NCBI RefSeq assembly: GCF_009905375.1
Contig: NC_133649.1
Span: 223,841,275 to 223,905,274, forward strand
DNA from: Apium graveolens
Taxonomy: Eukaryota > Streptophyta > Magnoliopsida > Apiales > Apiaceae
Length of the DNA stretch: 64,000 nucleotides
Direction: 5' to 3'
The notes below the pieces were generated by a model. That model did no database searches, was not told the DNA's origin, and saw nothing but the letters and a program-made list of their open reading frames with translations. The translations under genes and the position numbers were made by a program. Positions 1 to 11,759 of this stretch are shown piece after piece. How positions within the stretch are numbered: the first letter of the stretch is position 1; each line of letters starts with the position of its first letter.

Positions 1-420
1 GATTAACAAGAATAACTTCATGGTTGGCTATTTCTACTTGTAAGGGCTCTATCAAGGGTTCAGCTTTAAGTCTTAATTTACGCGCAAAGTCCCTTGATAT
101 AAAAGATTTAGTTGCTCCTGAATCAAATAAAATGTTTGCACTGACTGAATTTAGAGAAAGGGTACCTGCTATCACATCTGAATCTTTCATAGCATCCTGG
201 ACTGTCATGTTGAAAGTCCTTGCAGTAGGTGGCTTATTAGAAGCAGCCCTGCTTGCTCCCGAAGCTGCTGGTTTGTTCATTGGGCATTCCCTCTTCCAAT
301 GACCCGGGCGTCCACACTGATGACAAGTGGTGGTTAGGCGGGTAATGGGGGTTGGCGAAGTGCACTTGTCCGAATAGTGAACCTTTCGACCACACTTGAA
401 GCAGATTACCGGCTTTCCTT
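1..420 (-). pseudogene. Gypsy-1 gag zinc knuckles and N-terminal retropepsin (partial)
   Basis: Minus-strand reading frame that runs off the left edge of the window. It shows two CX2CX4HX4C zinc knuckles in series, about 360-403 (CFKCGRKVHYSDKC) and 283-324 (CHQCGRPGHWKREC). These belong to the nucleocapsid part of a Gypsy Gag and bind the element RNA. About 60 residues further on is an aspartic protease active site, FDSGATKSF, near 101-130. The order knuckles then DSGA is the usual Ty3/Gypsy order. The frame is open here but differs from that of the upstream gag, so a frameshift near 480 separates them. The rest of pol lies outside the window. Confidence 0.85.
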
Positions 421-1512
421 TACACTTCCCAGAATGCATCCTTCCATAAGTGTTACAGGCTGGCAATGGGGGTCAAGACTGGTTGGAATAGGACATTTTT
501 GACTTCTGGCGCTCTGGCTCACATTTACACTCATTGGCCGCTTAAACCCAATGTCCTTTCCCGGTAGGGACATTGCTCCCCTATTAACTCTAGTTGGGAA
601 GTTCCTTCCTGTGGAACCTCCACCCATGCTCATACTTTTCCTCTTTATTCCCTTCTTCTTTCTTTCCTTCTATATCTGTTCACTTCCGGCTTCTACAATT
701 GTTGCCTTTTGCACCAGAGTGGCATAATCAGTAAGCTCAAGGATTGCCACCCTATTCTGAATCAACGGTTTCAGTCCCTGCTGAAACCTCCTAGCTTTCT
801 TTTCCTCGGTGCTCACAAACTCTGGCACAAACCTTGATAACTCAGTAAATTTCGCTTTGTACTCTGCTACAGATAAGTTATTCTGCTTTAGCTCCAAGAA
901 CTTGAGCTCCATCCGGTTTTCCATAAACCTCGGGAAATATTTTCCCATAAACAACTGACTGAACCTCTCCCAGGTTATGATAGCATATGTCTCCATGTTT
1001 TTCTTGGCCTCCCACCAGTAGTTGGCCTCTCCTTTCAGAAGGTAGGTAGCAAATACAGTCTTCTGTGCCTCATCGGTACTCAAAATCTCAAAGGATTTCT
1101 CCATTTCCTTTAACCATGCCCTTGCCTCAACTGGGTCGGCTGATCCGTGGAACTCAAGGGGCTTAAGGGACTTAAAAGCCCTGAAAGAGTTTGCCACAGC
1201 ATTGTTATTTCCTTGAGAGGGTGGGTTGGGTTGACGTTCCAAGTTCTGCCTTAGTAGTTGCATGAACTGGCCCATGGGATCCATGCCTGGGTTTGGTATT
1301 GGTTGCTCAACCTCAGTTTCTCCTTCCTCAGCCTCTATCTCAAATCCCTCAACATCATATGTTTCCTCTTCCTCTTCATACAGGGAGTCATCATGTTCCA
1401 CATAATCCTCATCTTCCTCTTCATTGTGTTCCTGGTTCCTATCGTCCTGGTTATGGCTTCCCTGGTCCTCAGATCCAGGGTTCGCCCTAGTTCCAATCTT
1501 TCTTGGCGGCAT
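406..1512 (-). pseudogene. Gypsy-1 gag capsid region, interrupted
   Basis: Retrotransposon Gag of a Gypsy element, minus strand. The likely start is the ATG at 1510-1512 (MPPRKIGTRANPG); the open frame begins slightly earlier but without similar support. The first ~90 residues are rich in Glu and Asp. Residues ~110-280 form a typical retrotransposon gag capsid domain (FHGSADPVEARAWLKEME, YWWEAKK, ARRFQQGL). The frame stops at 670-672 (TAG, explained by CAG to TAG), reopens in the same frame to about 406, and loses frame near 480 just before the zinc knuckles. In an intact element this would be one Gag protein forming virus-like particles. The lesions make this copy non-functional. Lineage Tekay-like is inferred from gag type, PBS and LTR length. 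Confidence 0.85.
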
Positions 1513-1934
1513 GATACTGATAAAAAAAATTATTTGGAAATTCAACGTTAGGTCACAATCATACTCAATATTGTGCCTTGCACAGCTCTATAATGGGGAG
1601 AATGTATCTCGCAATTCTAATGTTTTATGACGGTTCTAATAAAAAGTACAGTAATAATAATGATAAAAACAGTGATCTCGTCACTAAGGAACTGAAATGA
1701 AGGGAAATAAATATATACATAATGCGAGAAATACATAGTTTGATCTGGTCAAAAGTACAACAGTGCTACAGCCATCTGTCCCAAAAGTGATACACAAGAG
1801 TCTATCTGTCTAGTCAGAAAAAGGGATGCTATATACAAGTCAACTATCCCGGAAAATTGGCTCTTACTAAGGCCTCGACTAACTAGACAACTAGACTATC
1901 CCATCGTCAGTCCTGAATCACACACCGGAGCGGG

Positions 1935-2579
1935 TCAGCTCCCATACCCTTTCCATCGCACGACGGAAGATATAGTCGGCCTGCCGCCTGGAGATCCTAC
2001 CATGTCTGTCCCCTGGAGTGATCTGAGTCTCGCTCGGGACGTGAGCTCTATCCCCGTCAGCTCCCTCCTCAAGGATCGGGGTATAGCAGCCCTAGTCTCA
2101 TAAGCTCGGGTCCGCCTACCCGCCCTCTCCGCATCCAACTCCCTCCTGGCCTCATCTAGCCGGGCCTCAGCAACAGCCACTCGGGTCCTCAGCACATCCT
2201 GAACATAGTCGTGGGCTAACAAAGACTGCCTATGGGCAGGGTCGAGAGGTGGTGAATCTGGAGCCGCTGGGGGTGCCTCCTCGGTCTGCCTACGCTCGGA
2301 AGCATGGGTCTCTGAGCTGTCATCATAGGGGATCCAAGATAGTGGTAGAGGGGTAGGAGCTCTGACCACGGGAAGTGTGAGTAAAGGGGTACCAGTGTAC
2401 ACTACCATAGGTCCGACACGCTCCTCAGCTACTGGGACCTCATCCGGGTCCTCCTCATCTGAAATAGCAACAACCTCTGTCTCTGACTCCTCTGAGGGGT
2501 CCTCCTCATCCTCCTCCATCTCAGGCTCCTCCTGATCCTCGACATCTAGCAGCGCCTCATCATGCTCACGCTCGAACAT
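1935..2579 (-). CDS. Acidic coiled-coil pre-gag ORF of Gypsy-1
   Basis: A 214-codon frame between the primer-binding site and gag on the element's sense strand. I do not recognise a domain. Residues ~1-55 are strongly acidic with runs of Glu and Asp. The middle (~60-110) is Pro/Thr/Ser-rich. Residues ~115-165 look like a coiled coil rich in Ala, Arg and Glu (for example VAVAEARLDEARRELDAERA). The C-terminus may be frameshifted. The frame lies about 420 bp upstream of the gag start. A comparable ORF sits next to the PBS of Gypsy-3 (50500-50793), which suggests a recurrent pre-gag ORF rather than chance. Function unknown. Confidence 0.5.
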   Translation of the reverse strand: MFEREHDEALLDVEDQEEPEMEEDEEDPSEESETEVVAISDEEDPDEVPVAEERVGPMVVYTGTPLLTLPVVRAPTPLPLSWIPYDDSSETHASERRQTEEAPPAAPDSPPLDPAHRQSLLAHDYVQDVLRTRVAVAEARLDEARRELDAERAGRRTRAYETRAAIPRSLRRELTGIELTSRARLRSLQGTDMVGSPGGRPTISSVVRWKGYGS

Positions 2580-2770
2580 CTCAGGGTCCTCTATCTCATG
2601 CGCCTACACATTAAACGAGCTAAGTTACTATCATGATACTTATAAGGGTTCCCGTAAGGGTTTTAACTGTCAGCGCTACTTTAAGTAGTCCGACCATGAA
2701 CTTGGCAAGAGTTCTTATTATCTTTGTGAGTTTATTATTATATCGTTGCATCATCTCTGAGGTTTATAAC

Positions 2771-2787
2771 GCTTAGCTCTAATACCA
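2771..2787 (-). other. Primer-binding site of Gypsy-1 (initiator tRNA-Met type)
   Basis: On the minus strand the sequence TGGTATTAGAGC lies four bases inside the LTR end. Plant initiator tRNA-Met gives TGGTATCAGAGC, so there is one mismatch. It primes minus-strand DNA synthesis and fixes the element orientation. Confidence 0.85.
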
Positions 2788-2791
2788 TTTC

Positions 2792-5700
2792 TGTAACACC
2801 CCCAGATCCGGGGTCAGGGATCCGGGTCGTCACGGTCTTTCTTTCCACAATATCACTTCACTTAATTAATAATAGTTAACCTTATAATGTGACCCCATAC
2901 TAAAACACACCACAACCCGTTATCGTCTCAGAGATGAAATTGAAATAGGTACAAGTCTTTGAATCCACAATTTAAAAGTTATTACAACCCAAAAATGATT
3001 ACTTGATAAGTTTACAATTAATTGCCATTATCTGCCATAAGTTATAATTATACATAATTGATTCCCAAAAGTAGAAGGTCTGATCTACAAATAGATCTAC
3101 CTCTGCAGCTATAGCAGCTATGATCTCAACGGGAAGGCGCGGGGCGCTTCCCACGCTCTTGCGCTGGGTCTGCTGGAGTCTGGCCATCTTTCCTAACTGT
3201 TGTTGTGTGATGAAGAAATAAAGCAAGAGTGAGCATTACAGCTCGCAAGATAATATATAGTGTAATCAATAATGCAAGCATCTAAATGGATAACTTGCTG
3301 GAAACCTTTATCAGGTGAAAGATAATTACTTACTGGATATAAGCAAAAACAAGGGATGAAGTTACCAATTACTTCACTATACTTATATCATTTATAAGGC
3401 TACTTGAACTACCACTGTTCAAAGTATTATAGGTTTCAAAAGGTCATCCCATAGATCAGACCACAAGTTAAGACTTGAATAGATTCAATCTTTGAAATAT
3501 TATTGAATGAAATAAAGTTACGAGATACTTTATTTAGTCCCGATATATATATCCACATATATATCTCTTAAACATTTCCTGGAACCTCTGTTATGTAAAG
3601 TATGAACAGAGTTTGTAACATCCAATGAATTTTGGAAAGGAAAAAAATTTGGCATAAACCCGATATCTTGCTGATCAGGCAAAGATACCAATAAGTAACA
3701 TTTTCTACTAGTAGATGGATGAATCCCCCACCGGTCATCACCCTGGCCACATCAGGACCTTGTGCTGGACCGCCACCCGGCCTCTTACGTGTTGATGGAC
3801 TGCCACCCAGCCACTTACATTTTGATAGACCGTACCCCGGCTTGTCGCTTATGCCGACTCAATTAGAGGGACTTACTTCCCGAACGTTGGGCAAGTAATC
3901 AAATTGTTTTCTCAAAACAGCAACCACGTTGCGAATGTAAAATACACCACAGAGCCGGACCCCCCAGGTTTTGAGCGAGTATTTAAATCCCCTTCGAAAG
4001 GAGGATCTTAAATATAAAAAAATGAGTTTTGGGATCCGCCCTAACTTTTAGAAATCATTTTGAAGACTCGAAAATATTTTTAAGAATGTTTGGAGTACTG
4101 CTGATTTATTAAAATAAATCAGTCCCGATATATTAGAAATATCTGAATATTATTATTTAAATAATATTCTCATAAAGATAATCCTTATAAAAATAATCGA
4201 AGTAGAAGTTTTAAAACTCATACTTGAAATGAATATTAAATAACCAAAGATATACTTATACGAAAGTACTATCTTTATTTGAATAATCGAAAATAAGTTT
4301 GATTATCGAAACATTATTCTTAAATAAAATAAAGAATATCATTAAATAATAAGCGGAGTCATAATACCTCGAATGAATATTATAAATAATATTCATTGAA
4401 TAAAATAAACGGAGTCATACATCCTCAAATGAATATCCAATTAATAATCATTAAATAGAATAAACAGAGTCATAAGTCCTCGAATGAATATTCAAATAAT
4501 ATTCATTAAATAAAATAAAGTTATCGAATAAACCTTATTCGATCAATAGTTTTGAAAACTATATCCTTATATATATAAATATATATATATAATATACTTG
4601 GGAACATCGACTCCCGGTTTAGAAATATGTTCGCCTTTGGGTCCCCTATACTAAGGGTATACGCAACTACTGCTTATTTCTAGCATAGGTATTATGCAAC
4701 TATAGGCATTGAAATCAACAGATAGATAACCAGATTACGAAATAGACATGCATATATACCATATCAGCATGCTCCAATATATCGCAAAATTTGCTAATAA
4801 CCATCATGCACTTATCACAAGATAATGCATATACATATATTTACATCACAACAACAGTATAACGGGTAGAAAACTTGCCTGAGCGACTGGGGGTTATAAA
4901 TGGCTTGGGACGAGTCTGGTAACCTATAAACAACATATAAGTTGGAATTAAACCAAAATCACTTGTAAATCTATACTTTAACCAATTTAGACTCTAACGC
5001 TCGTTTTGCGCTTAATGATTCTCTTAAGTCGCTCGAGTACCCTCGGCTCCACCATTTTTAATAAATTAACAATTACGAGTTTTAAGGCGATTCTTTCGCG
5101 AGTGTCTTACCAACTGCCTAACACACTTTACATAAATGTTTCATACTCCAATTAGCCCTTTTAGGTCTTTAACATATGTTTCAAAGTAAGGTGAGGGGTA
5201 ATGATTCGTTCGCGAAATATCGTTACTTAAAACGGCCGGTTCTCCTAAACCGTACATCGGAATCAAACGAACCACATATCAAAACGAAGCTCGTAACATG
5301 AACTATCTAAACACGGCAATGGTCAAAACCTAGCAGGGAGTTCTCGGGTCCTAATGTTATGAACAAAAGCAGTCTAAAGTAAATCGGACATTACGACGGC
5401 TATGTTTACGTGATTTCCCAAATTTATACCATTCCAAATCAACCACCAATCAATCCCAATTCATTCATACAACCAAAATCCATCCATATCACACTAAAAC
5501 ATCCCCAACACCTCAAGTTCTCCAATTTATGTTATTCTCAACATGAATTTAAAACTATACTTAAGTCTTTTACTAATCAACAAGATTCAACATTCAATTC
5601 ACTACAACTCCAACCCAACTCTAAACCTACAAGCATCAAGCTACTCTTTTACCATAACAATCAAAATCATCCTAATATACAAAGTAAAGCTAGGGTTTGG

Positions 5701-6669
5701 AGATGTTATACCTTCCTTGAAGTGATTGGAGTAGCTAGGAAGCCTTAAGAAGCCTTGAGATGTCTTAGGGATGCTTGGATCTTAAAGGAAAAACAAGAAA
5801 AATCAAGTTAAAAATCTTGACATCACTATTCATTATCTTCTTCATTGATTTCTTGGAGAAGATTGTGAATGATTTGGAGGCTTAAACTTATAGGATAGCT
5901 ATATCTATGCATAAGGAGTACTAGATAATTATCTTACCAATTAAGGAAGCTTGGAACTTGAATTTTGAAATTCTTCTTCTTGAAATGGAGAGAAAAGCCG
6001 AGAGCAATGGTTGAAGAAATGAAATGATTTTGTGTTTGTGATTTGTTTAGCTTAGCTTGGTTGTTTTTGATTAGATTTTGGTTAATTACCTTATTAACCT
6101 TGAACTTTGTGTGGTTATCATTCATCCACACCTCCTTCCCCCCTATGTCATGCTTATGTCACCTTGTGATGTCATCATCCCTTACTTGCCCTCTTCTTAT
6201 TGGTTGGATGACCTCATCATCCCTAACCTCCTTGATTAACTTCCTAATTATTTGCCTAATGACCGCTGATCTGTTATACGGTTCACTTAACTTTCGTTCT
6301 CGTTTCTCGTTTGAGGGATCATACCCGGGATCTTATTACTTGGGTTTCCTTAACCTTTCTCAATACATTATATTCCTTTTTTGATCCTCTCTTATAATCC
6401 TTTAATTTAAATCCTTCTTATCCTGTTACCTTATACTCAACTCTTTCTGTATCTAGTGGATTTCCGGGAAAAATCAAAGTGTTCGGAATTGGATTCTGAC
6501 GATCTTTACATACACTTATATACCATATAGAGTACTAATAAAATCTCAGAATATCAATAACAGAACCCCTACATAGTGTGACATGAAGAGTTTTCTCATT
6601 CAGCATAATCAGCAAAAACACTATTCATAAGGGTTACAAAAAAAAGTTCAAAATTTTGGGGTTATTACA
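2792..6669 (-). mobile_element. 5' LTR of Gypsy-1 (Tekay-like), 3.9 kb
   Basis: Read on the plus strand it starts TGTAACACCCCC and ends GGGTTATTACA, giving the TG...CA ends and short terminal inverted repeat of an LTR. One end abuts the PBS; the other cuts cleanly into a Copia integrase reading frame at 6669/6670. The size (3878 bp) suits Tekay-type chromoviruses. The 3' LTR is outside the window to the left, so the expected 5-bp target duplication (ACTCT, 6670-6674) cannot be checked. Open frames inside it, such as 5410-5748, look like chance frames. No nested element recognised within it. Confidence 0.85.
4340..4525. repeat. Tandem repeat of about 55-57 bp in the Gypsy-1 LTR
   Basis: Three to four degenerate copies of a unit containing (A/C)GGAGTCAT, CCTCGAATGAATAT and ATTCATTAAATAAAATAAA. 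The GGAGTC-type anchor recurs at about 4354, 4411 and 4466. AT-rich; no coding potential. Confidence 0.7.
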
Positions 6670-7427
6670 ACTCTTCCATTATCAAATTCTTGAACTCAGT
6701 GCCATTATCACTCCTTATGGTTTTCACAGAATCTTTGACCAATTTATCCAGATGTTTGACATGAACAATCAAGATAGATGCAGTTTCACTTTTTGTGTGC
6801 AAGAAATACACCCATGTGTATCTGGTGAACTCATCCACTATGACCAACGCATATTTCTTCTTTGCAATAGACATGACATTCACTGGACCAAATAGATCAA
6901 CATGTAGTAGATGATAAGGCTCAAGAATTAATGATTCAGTCTTGCTCTTGAATGAAGATTTTCTTTGTTTGGCCTTCTGACAAGAATCACAAAGGCCATC
7001 AGGAGCAAATACTGACTTTGGCAGTCCTCTCACAAGATCTTTCTTGACTAGTTCATTTATATTGTTGAAATTTAAATGAGAGATTTTCTTGTGCCAATTC
7101 CAACTTTCTTCAATTGATGCTCTACTCATCAGACAGATTGCAGAACCATCAGTACTTGTTGAAAGCTTAGCTTCATAAATGTTACCACGCCTGTATCCTT
7201 TTAGAACAACTTTGCCTTTGGATTTACTCACAACTTCACAGTGTTCTTCAAAGAAATCAGCATGATAACCTCTGTCACAGATTTGACTTATACTCATCAG
7301 ATTGTGTTTAAGTCCTGAGACCAGAGCTACATCTTTAATGATGACATTCCCAAGATTGATATTGCCATATCCCAATGTTTTTCCAATGTTGCCATCTCCA
7401 TAAGAAACACTTGGGCCAGCTTTCTCC
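6670..7427 (-). pseudogene. Copia fragment: end of protease and integrase N-half
   Basis: Minus-strand open frame without internal stops, closely matching the Copia-A segment 14102-14843. It begins just after the protease active site, then shows the integrase zinc-binding region (WHKKISHLN...LCDSCQKAKQ), the first catalytic Asp (HVDLFGP) and the second (RSDNGTEF). It is truncated after NLIMEE by the Gypsy-1 LTR before the catalytic Glu. Unlike Copia-A it keeps Trp in TRYTWVYF (Copia-A has Cys there), so it is the better-preserved copy of this segment. At 7427-7431 it meets a plus-strand gag fragment head to head. Confidence 0.9.
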
Positions 7428-7430
7428 AGC

Positions 7431-7623
7431 TTTTTATGTTAGGGATGAAGTGCTAAAATTGAATGAATCTCTAAAAACTGAGTTAGAACAGGAAAGAGAG
7501 ATTATCAGGACTTGGACTAACTCTGGCAGAACAACTCAAAATTTTGTAAGTAGTGAAAATTGGAAAGAGGGCTTAGGTTATGGAGATGATAAGAATGATA
7601 AAGAAACTGTAGAAATTAAGCCT
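7431..7623 (+). pseudogene. Copia gag fragment, inverted relative to 6670-7427
   Basis: About 193 bp matching the Copia-A gag segment 13132-13324 in the plus orientation: FYVRDEVLKLNESLKTEL and WTNSGRTTQNFVSSENWKEG. In an intact element gag lies upstream of protease on the same strand; here the two pieces are back to back on opposite strands. Its right end runs straight into the Gypsy-2 3' internal sequence at about 7623/7624. Confidence 0.85.
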
Positions 7624-8888
7624 GCATCAAAGGGGTGAACCTGATATTGTAATGATTTCAAAATGAATATAATTCGTTAAGAGATGTTATAGTAAAATCA
7701 CTTGAGAACCAGAGACGAAGAAAGCGTTATTTAAATTACTAAGGATAGGTTGACCAAACCTAATTATCCTTTTATTTTTAGATACTTTACCCGAGAAATA
7801 AGTTCGTTATTGCTTCAAAGAGATGGTGGTATGTTATCATATTTAAGTATAAATCATAATTAATTGATATTATTATTTGATTAATATGTTGACAGAAATG
7901 TGAGAAACGCTACGAATCATGTTGAACCGAAATAAGATATACCATTCATGAATAGATAGGCGAATAAGGCAGGAGTAAGAAATAGGAGTTGGTTAAATCG
8001 TGGCCACTCGGGAAATTCAGGTTAACCTGAGAATATGATACAAGACATAAAGATAGAAGATGACTTTCTGATAATGTGGCATGAAGAAAGGAAGGAATGT
8101 AATATGTAGCGGAACGTCAGAGAAAAACCTTGCAATAAAATTATATATCGGGATTCCCTAGAATTAAATAAATGATAAAATAGGTTATAGTATAGGGGAA
8201 AGGTATCCAAATTAATATATTTTCTTTCAGATAGTAAAAGATTCTCGCTTGATGAATATATTTGATAGTGATTAAAAAGAAATTTGAGGTATACTCTTAA
8301 GCGGTGAGTTAAAATGCAATTGTCGAGATGTTCTCTTTAATTTTAAATTTTAGAATGGATTTAAGACATTGGGAAACCGAAGACGCCATGAGCTTAGTAT
8401 ATCATGCGCAGATGAATGAAAAGTACAGGAGATCAATTAAAGGTTCTCGAATACGATTAAAAACGATCACAGGCCAGTTTGATCGAACAAAAAGAAACAT
8501 GGAAAATGAAGTAGAAACAGCCAGTGAAAAGGGGAGGCATTCCTGAGCACGAATTATTCGAATTAGAAAGAAAAGAAGATTAATATAAATTAAGTTAGTC
8601 ATTTGAGACGGTAAAATAAGTAGAATAATGAGTTCATAAAACATTTATATGTATATAACCAGGAAGATTAATTTAGCTCCAAATGTATGAAGTGGAGATT
8701 GAGTCAAGTTGCATGAGCAACTAATAGATTTGATATCGGTAAGAAACCGTTGAGTAATGAGTAAAGCTTTTCGAAAAGTTGATCGGGTAAGAAATCAACT
8801 TGAAAAATCGTAAGTAAGATACTTGAAAAGTATCATTGGTTGTTCCTTAGCATGATTCTGAGGACAGAATCCTTTTAAGGGGGAAGAA
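7624..8888 (+). mobile_element. 3' internal end of a Gypsy-2 copy (decayed)
   Basis: About 1.27 kb closely similar, apart from scattered substitutions and small indels, to 41775-43052, the sequence just upstream of the Gypsy-2 3' LTR. It starts abruptly at CATCAAAGGGGTGAACC. By position it should hold the end of pol (integrase), but all frames are broken and no motif survives. It ends in a polypurine tract (8876-8888, TTTTAAGGGGGAAGAA) next to the LTR. Confidence 0.85.
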
Positions 8889-11013
8889 TATAATATCTGG
8901 GATATATCGTGTAATTATTTTTATCAATAAATAATTATTATGTGATTTTTACGTGAATTTTGGTGAATTATCTGATGATTGATTTTAATATTGGGTGTTT
9001 ATAAATGATAAAATTAGGATATTTTAATTTTTAATTATCCAGAATCAAATAAAGATAATTTTGGTATTTTTGTGATAATTTTTGGATTATTATATGATTT
9101 TATAAGGATTTATTGAATTAATAAATATTATTTTTAAGTAATTATAAAATTATTTTATAAAAGTGGAGATTGTCCGATTTCAATCGTTTTTGCGTTTTTA
9201 CAACCCAAAACTCTTCGGAAAACTCCTTCCTAACCTAATATGATGATTCTGAACACTTTTCGTGTTTTAACTTTTTCGATCCGGGGTACAGTTTGACTCG
9301 TATGAGTCGCGACGTAAAATTTTCTATACGATAACTATTTTTATAGATCGATAAGACCCGCATCCTCGAAAGACGAGAAATTATTATTTTATTTTTGTGT
9401 AAAGTATTTTATAAGAAGTTCGGTTTTGATAATTATCTAAATCTGGTATTAAATTATATCGTCTTTATAGTTACTTAGCGGCTAAGTAATCTATTTTCGG
9501 ATCCGATATGTAAATGTAATTATGGAATTATTAAATAAATACAATATCTGAGGGTTCTGTCAGCTATGTGTTGCCTTATTATTAATTATCAGTAATTTGT
9601 TAGGTACGCAGATTATTTGTGTAATTAATTATTGAGTTGTATGAATTTATTTTGATTTTAAAGTGATTTTATTTAATAGTTATTCTCATAAAAGTTAAAA
9701 TTATTTCTAAAATTATTTTTGTTGCTTTATAATTTTATTTATTATTTTTAGGAATTTATAAAATTCGGAAATCAATATTTTACCAATTATCCATCTTTAA
9801 ATGATTTTTTTATCGCATTTAAGTGTAAATTATGTATTAAATTCTAGAATGCTTCAAAAATACTGAAATTCATATTTTCTTAAGTTTAGAATATTTCGAT
9901 AATTTTAAAATTATTCGGGTAATTTTCTGGCTTTTATTCACTCGCGCGTCTATTTGTTAATTCGTTAAAATACGGGTCTGATGTGAGTTCCAAAAATGAT
10001 TCAAAAATCATAAAACTATTATTTTGTTAACTTTTGAATATTCCGAGAATTGTGGTATGTAATTTACAATTTTTTGATAAATTCTTGCACGCAACTACTT
10101 CGTTGAATTACGAGAAAACGAATCAGAAATTTATAAAAAAATAGTAATCACGACAAAGCAAACAGAAGGGGATATTGTGACACGATATTTTATAAATAAT
10201 CAATTACCTTACTATTTTTCAAAACGACGAGTATACGTATTTCCTGAAAATAAATGCCGAACCGAGTTTCGAAGATGTGAACCATAATTGTTATGTGCAT
10301 TTCAATAATACATATAAATATGAGTTGGGTTATGAAATCGTATGGGTAGAAGTGATAGTGATATTATATTAAGCTTAAATGATTATCTGAATTAGTGTAT
10401 TTCAACCCCGTAGGTCCTAGTCGGAAGACCCGAGGATTGACGTCGGACTAAGAATAGCCTAGTGGTCAATCACCAGGCTCAACAAGATTCCAATCGAAGG
10501 ACATAAGGGATAGAATCGTATCTAGAATAGGCTAGTGGTTTGATGATAAAGCCGAACGTTCAAATCGGACCAAAGTCAACCAGTAATAGTGGTTAAAGCT
10601 TATAAAGACAAATATTCCTAACTTTTCTTGTAATATATTGCAATTAATTCATTCCTATTCTAAGTTCAGAATAGTTAATTGATTTATATTTCACTGCAAT
10701 TACTCTTAATTATGCAAGTCCCTTTCATTATTGTTCCTATATTATCGATTGATCTCTTGAGCAATTCCTATTCTTTCGGGTTATTTTCGAACCCTGAATT
10801 GGGATGTTTTGAAATCAAAATGATTTGACATCAAAATAATCTACGGGATGGACGGTTACTATGAAAGCCAGTGTTCAGCTGGACCCTATGGACCGGGGAT
10901 GGACCGGACCCTTGGGAGATAGTGCGTGGGTACCCGAACGGATCTATACAAGTAGGTATAGATCTACACTATATCCTGACTGATCAGCAGGGTATGAGTG
11001 TGAATGTTACGCT
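8889..11013 (+). mobile_element. Gypsy-2 shared LTR, left part
   Basis: First 2.1 kb of an LTR homologous to 43053-46807. Its start reads TATAATATCTGGG where the other copy has TGTAATATCCGGG, so the terminal TG has mutated. It is interrupted at 11013 by Copia-A and resumes at 24393. Near 10170 it lacks a block of about 1.04 kb that the other copy has at about 44347-45380. No coding region. Confidence 0.9.
10941..10964. other. Hairpin in the Gypsy-2 LTR
   Basis: Perfect 9-bp inverted repeat GATCTATAC / GTATAGATC with loop AAGTAG. The identical hairpin is kept in the other LTR at 46140-46163 although the LTRs have diverged around it. Role unknown. Confidence 0.7.
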
Positions 11014-11607
11014 TGTTAGATATATTTGATAATGTCATGGCTAATATGATTTATGTTTAGTTTTCAGATCTTACTTAAACAGGATAAATCAGTACTTACT
11101 GGAAGTCAGGACTTAAGGATATCAGTACTTATATTATCAGGAGATAATCATTAGAAGATGGATATCAGAACTTAAGTACTGAAGGACGTTCAGATATGGA
11201 CAGCAGCTGATTAAAGGAAAGAAGATCGAGACAAACATAAGAAGAGATATGCATGAAGAAGGAATTCTATGAAGAATAGAATACTTGGAAGAAAAGATAT
11301 CTGATTGATATATTTTAGGAAGCAGAATTATATTCCATATCTATTAGCGATTATCTTGTAACTGTGTAGTATATAGATACAGACATAGGGCTTACACTAT
11401 AAGTGTTATCATATTCGAGAAGATTATTCATTGTAACCCTAGCAGCTCTCGTGATATTTGTTCATCACTGAGAGGTAACAGTTCCATACTGTAACAGAGT
11501 TTATTGTTTCAATAAAATTTGTTTTCTGTTACTTGAGTTATTAAAGTTCGATTTGATTGTACTATACACTGTATTCACCCCCTCTACAGTGTGTGTGTGA
11601 CCTAACA
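11014..11607 (+). mobile_element. 5' LTR of Copia-A
   Basis: Starts TGTTAGATAT and ends GTGACCTAACA. A TATA-like box at 11370-11376 reads TATATAG here and TATATAAAC in the 3' LTR (24150-24158). Preceded by the target duplication ACGCT. Confidence 0.95.
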
Positions 11608-11609
11608 AG

Positions 11610-11622
11610 TAGTATCAGAGCC
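11610..11622 (+). other. Primer-binding site of Copia-A
   Basis: TAGTATCAGAGCC two bases after the 5' LTR, one mismatch from the complement of the plant initiator tRNA-Met 3' end (TGGTATCAGAGCC). Confidence 0.85.
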
Positions 11623-11759
11623 TATCTATTAACGCACAAACAGTTTAAGATCCAAACACAATCATGTCTAAAACCGAAACTCCAACTAAGCCCACCAAAA
11701 CTGAAGAACCTCCTAAAACATAAATTCAAAGCCGATATGAGACAATCAGAGTTCCCATA

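Noticed and set aside
1258..1630. Three plus-strand ORFs opposite Gypsy-1 gag
   Set aside because: Shadows of the Glu/Asp-rich gag N-terminus on the other strand.
5410..5748. 112-codon plus-strand ORF in the Gypsy-1 LTR
   Set aside because: Antisense to the element, low-complexity Asn/Gln/Ser/Pro composition, no domain; it sits inside an LTR and is best explained as an AT-rich chance frame.
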